43,816 nt of DNA, taken from NCBI GenBank assembly GCA_902799185.1, contig CADBZO010000014.1, positions 59,711 through 103,526 on the forward strand, read 5' to 3'. The position numbers and the translations under genes are program-made. Origin of the DNA: an uncultured Bacteroidales bacterium (GTDB lineage Bacteria; Bacteroidota; Bacteroidia; Bacteroidales; Paludibacteraceae). The notes under the pieces were generated by a model. That model was not told where the DNA came from and did not search any database. It was given only the letters and a program-made list of their open reading frames with translations. This document shows, one piece after another, positions 42,162-43,816 of the stretch. Within the stretch, counting starts at the first letter, position 1. Each line of letters starts with the position of its first letter.

Positions 42162-42241
42162 CCGCCTACGCCCCTCTCCGCCACACAGCCGGAGTTGGTG
42201 GGGTGAAGGGGAAAAATTGAAATAACACATTTATCTAATAT

Positions 42242-43258
42242 ATGAGTGAGAACAATCCGAACAACGGAAACATATTGATCTACCAAAGCGAAGACGGCTT
42301 GACGCACATCGACGTGCGCTTGGAGAATGAAACCATCTGGCTCACGCAGCAACAACTATGTGAGTTATACCAGACATCTCGCACAAACGTTGTTGAACAC
42401 ATACAGCATATTTATGCAGAAGGAGAATTAACCACAGAAGCAACTTGTCGGAAATTCCGACAGGTTCAACAGGAAGGCAAAAGAATGGTAACCCGCGAAG
42501 TTCCATTTTACAACCTCGACATGATTATCTCCCTCGGCTACCGTATCCGTTCGGTAATCGCTACACGTTTCCGTCAATGGGCGACGAAACGTCTCAACGA
42601 GTATATAGTCAAAGGCTTCACGATGGATGATGAGCGGCTGAAGAACTTGGGCGGTGGTAACTACTGGAAAGAACTACTGAACCGTATTCGCGACATCCGC
42701 TCGTCCGAGAAAGTGCTTTACCGGCAAGTGCTGGATCTATATGCAACGGCAGTAGATTATGACCCTAAAAGCGATTTGTCCGTTGAGTTTTTCAAGATTG
42801 TACAGAACAAACTGCATTTTGCTGCACACGGGCACACAGCGGCGGAGGTTATTTATCAGCGGGCAGATAGCAAGCAACCGTTTATGGGCATGACGAATTT
42901 CAAAGGCGATTGGCCGACACTCAAAGAAGCATTTATTGCAAAGAACTATCTTTCTACCGATGAACTAAAGGTGCTCAATAACCTCGTTTCCGGATACTTT
43001 GACTTTGCTGAAATTCAAGCGATGCGGCATCTTCCGATATACATGAGCGATTATATTGCGCAATTGGATTCCATTCTCTCTTCCACAGGACAGAAACTAT
43101 TGGATAATGCAGGAATAGTCAGCCATCAGCAAGCCATAGACAAAGCAACAGAAGAATATAGAAAGTGGCAAAATAACACCCTTTCGCCGGTGGAAGAGGC
43201 CTACTTGGAGACTATCAAATCTCTTGAATCCAAAACGAAAAAAATCAAAACCAAATAA
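42242..43258 (+). CDS. rhuM: RhuM-family protein
   Basis: 338 residues, standard for the family. The N-terminus IWLTQQQLCELYQTSRTNVVEHIQHIYAEGEL is a DNA-binding-like helix-turn-helix shared by RhuM and related ORFs, followed by VPFYNLDMIISLGYRI and VIATRFRQWATKRLNEYIVKGFTMDDERLKN, and the C-terminal region (FFKIVQNKLHFAAHGHTAAEVI, FKGDWPTLKEAFIAKNYL). RhuM was first seen in a Salmonella pathogenicity island; the family is widespread on islands and its molecular function is unknown. One base separates its stop from the DUF4476 start, although composition changes there. Confidence 0.9.
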   Translation: MSENNPNNGNILIYQSEDGLTHIDVRLENETIWLTQQQLCELYQTSRTNVVEHIQHIYAEGELTTEATCRKFRQVQQEGKRMVTREVPFYNLDMIISLGYRIRSVIATRFRQWATKRLNEYIVKGFTMDDERLKNLGGGNYWKELLNRIRDIRSSEKVLYRQVLDLYATAVDYDPKSDLSVEFFKIVQNKLHFAAHGHTAAEVIYQRADSKQPFMGMTNFKGDWPTLKEAFIAKNYLSTDELKVLNNLVSGYFDFAEIQAMRHLPIYMSDYIAQLDSILSSTGQKLLDNAGIVSHQQAIDKATEEYRKWQNNTLSPVEEAYLETIKSLESKTKKIKTK

Positions 43259-43259
43259 T

Positions 43260-43703
43260 ATGAAACGATTATTCTTTCTTTTAGCCCTTGCGATAGTGGC
43301 GGCAGGGGCGATGGCACAAGGGTCGCAGGGTCTGCGTGGGCATCATAACGACCGGCACGGACATGGCGACTCGCACCGCCGTACGCCGATGGAACAGCGA
43401 TATCACGACTGCGCATTACCCGAACAGATGCAAGCGGTGATGGCCGCACTCAACGGACAATCGTTTGACGACAAGAAATTAGAAATAGCCAAACTATGCG
43501 TCACCATCGGCTATTTCTGCACAGCGGACATGGCACAGATGGCTACGGTGTTCTCCTTCGACGACAAACGGCTGGAGTTCCTCAAATACGCCTACCCCTA
43601 TTGCCTCGACAAAGAGAACTACCCGTCGCTGCACGAGAGTTTCTCCTTCAAGTCGAACTTCGACGCCTTGCTGGACTATATCTACCCCAATCTGCGGAAA
43701 TAA
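43260..43703 (+). CDS. DUF4476-domain secreted protein
   Basis: 147 residues from the ATG at 43260; a longer frame would start inside rhuM. A signal peptide (MKRLFFLLALAIVAAGAMAQ) is followed by a His/Gly/Arg-rich linker (about 20-45) and a DUF4476 domain (LPEQMQAVMAALNGQSFDDKK, IGYFCTADMAQMATVFSFDDKRLEFLKYAYPY). The domain is frequent in secreted Bacteroidota proteins; its role is not known. GC content returns to that of the housekeeping part, so this is likely native sequence. Confidence 0.85.
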   Translation: MKRLFFLLALAIVAAGAMAQGSQGLRGHHNDRHGHGDSHRRTPMEQRYHDCALPEQMQAVMAALNGQSFDDKKLEIAKLCVTIGYFCTADMAQMATVFSFDDKRLEFLKYAYPYCLDKENYPSLHESFSFKSNFDALLDYIYPNLRK

Positions 43704-43724
43704 TCCTATAAACATCATAAACTT

Positions 43725-43816
43725 ATGTCCTGTTTACAAGTTCTATTGGCTGTTATCTTTCCGCCGCTGGCGGTGATTGACCGCGGATGCGGATCGGTAC
43801 TGATTGTCTTTCTACT
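43725..43816 (+). CDS. YqaE/Pmp3-family small membrane protein (3' truncated by window edge)
   Basis: The frame from ATG 43725 reads MSCLQVLLAVIFPPLAVIDR then GCGSVLIVFL to the window end. The FPPLAV-x-x-DRGCG pattern is diagnostic of the YqaE/Pmp3 (UPF0057) family of about 52-residue, two-helix membrane proteins linked to stress and membrane potential. About 30 residues are visible. Confidence 0.85.
   Translation, partial: MSCLQVLLAVIFPPLAVIDRGCGSVLIVFL

Noticed and set aside
42178-42215. Integron attC site
   Set aside because: The imperfect hairpin and GTTGG are suggestive, but the conserved core sites are not present and no integron integrase is visible.

Overview
The window looks like a chromosomal segment of a Bacteroidota (Bacteroidales-type) bacterium. 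Seven promoters match the Bacteroidetes layout: a -33 TTG, exactly 20 bp, then a -7 TAnnTTTG. Other markers are a secreted protein with a type IX secretion (T9SS) C-terminal tail, TamB/Omp85 biogenesis parts, an Mpl ligase and a DUF4476 protein. Most of the sequence is moderately GC-rich; about 33.6-41.1 kb is clearly AT-richer and looks acquired.

Layout. 1-8.4 kb is housekeeping: the 3' part of typA, trigger factor, mpl, a dCMP-deaminase-like gene and a C-terminal processing protease on +, meeting a convergent ansA-pepD unit on -. 8.5-11.1 kb is a divergent promoter region with an unlisted 56-codon ORF, then a DUF234-type ATPase and a 168-bp inverted-repeat element. 11.1-13.45 kb is an orphan OmpR-type regulator whose phospho-acceptor Asp is Glu, followed by rpe and a minimal ComEC-core protein. 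13.5-26.1 kb is one overlapping cluster: a 3233-residue secreted repeat protein (IgGFc-binding-like N-terminus, about 32 'GCDSI' repeats, T9SS tail), an outer-membrane-like partner, xseA, and a membrane-anchored helix-hairpin-helix protein. 26.1-33.0 kb is a tight operon of a CPA2 antiporter, a beta-barrel-like protein and a 1537-residue protein that joins a TamB-type domain to a C-terminal Omp85 barrel in one reading frame.

33.0-43.25 kb is an accessory island with low-complexity spacers. It holds a promoter with a long structured leader and a truncated ORF, a GHKL-ATPase/nuclease-like gene broken by one in-frame TAA, a decayed HTH remnant, a DUF2075 nuclease-helicase, a lipoprotein, a gene stub, an AlbA/Schlafen-type ATP-binding regulator behind paired operator-like inverted repeats, a 12-bp minisatellite, an orphan Vsr endonuclease, a sigma-region-4-only protein and a RhuM-family protein. 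Two nearly identical ~97-bp repeats bracket the AlbA-Vsr block. Native-looking sequence resumes with a DUF4476 gene and a truncated YqaE/Pmp3 gene at the right edge.

Most unusual: the TamB-Omp85 fusion; the giant T9SS protein with its overlapping partner; the GHKL/nuclease-like gene and neighbouring nuclease-helicase as defence candidates; the repeat-bracketed AlbA-Vsr cassette; and low-complexity 'filler' sequences found both between genes and in frame inside mpl, xseA and the TamB fusion.
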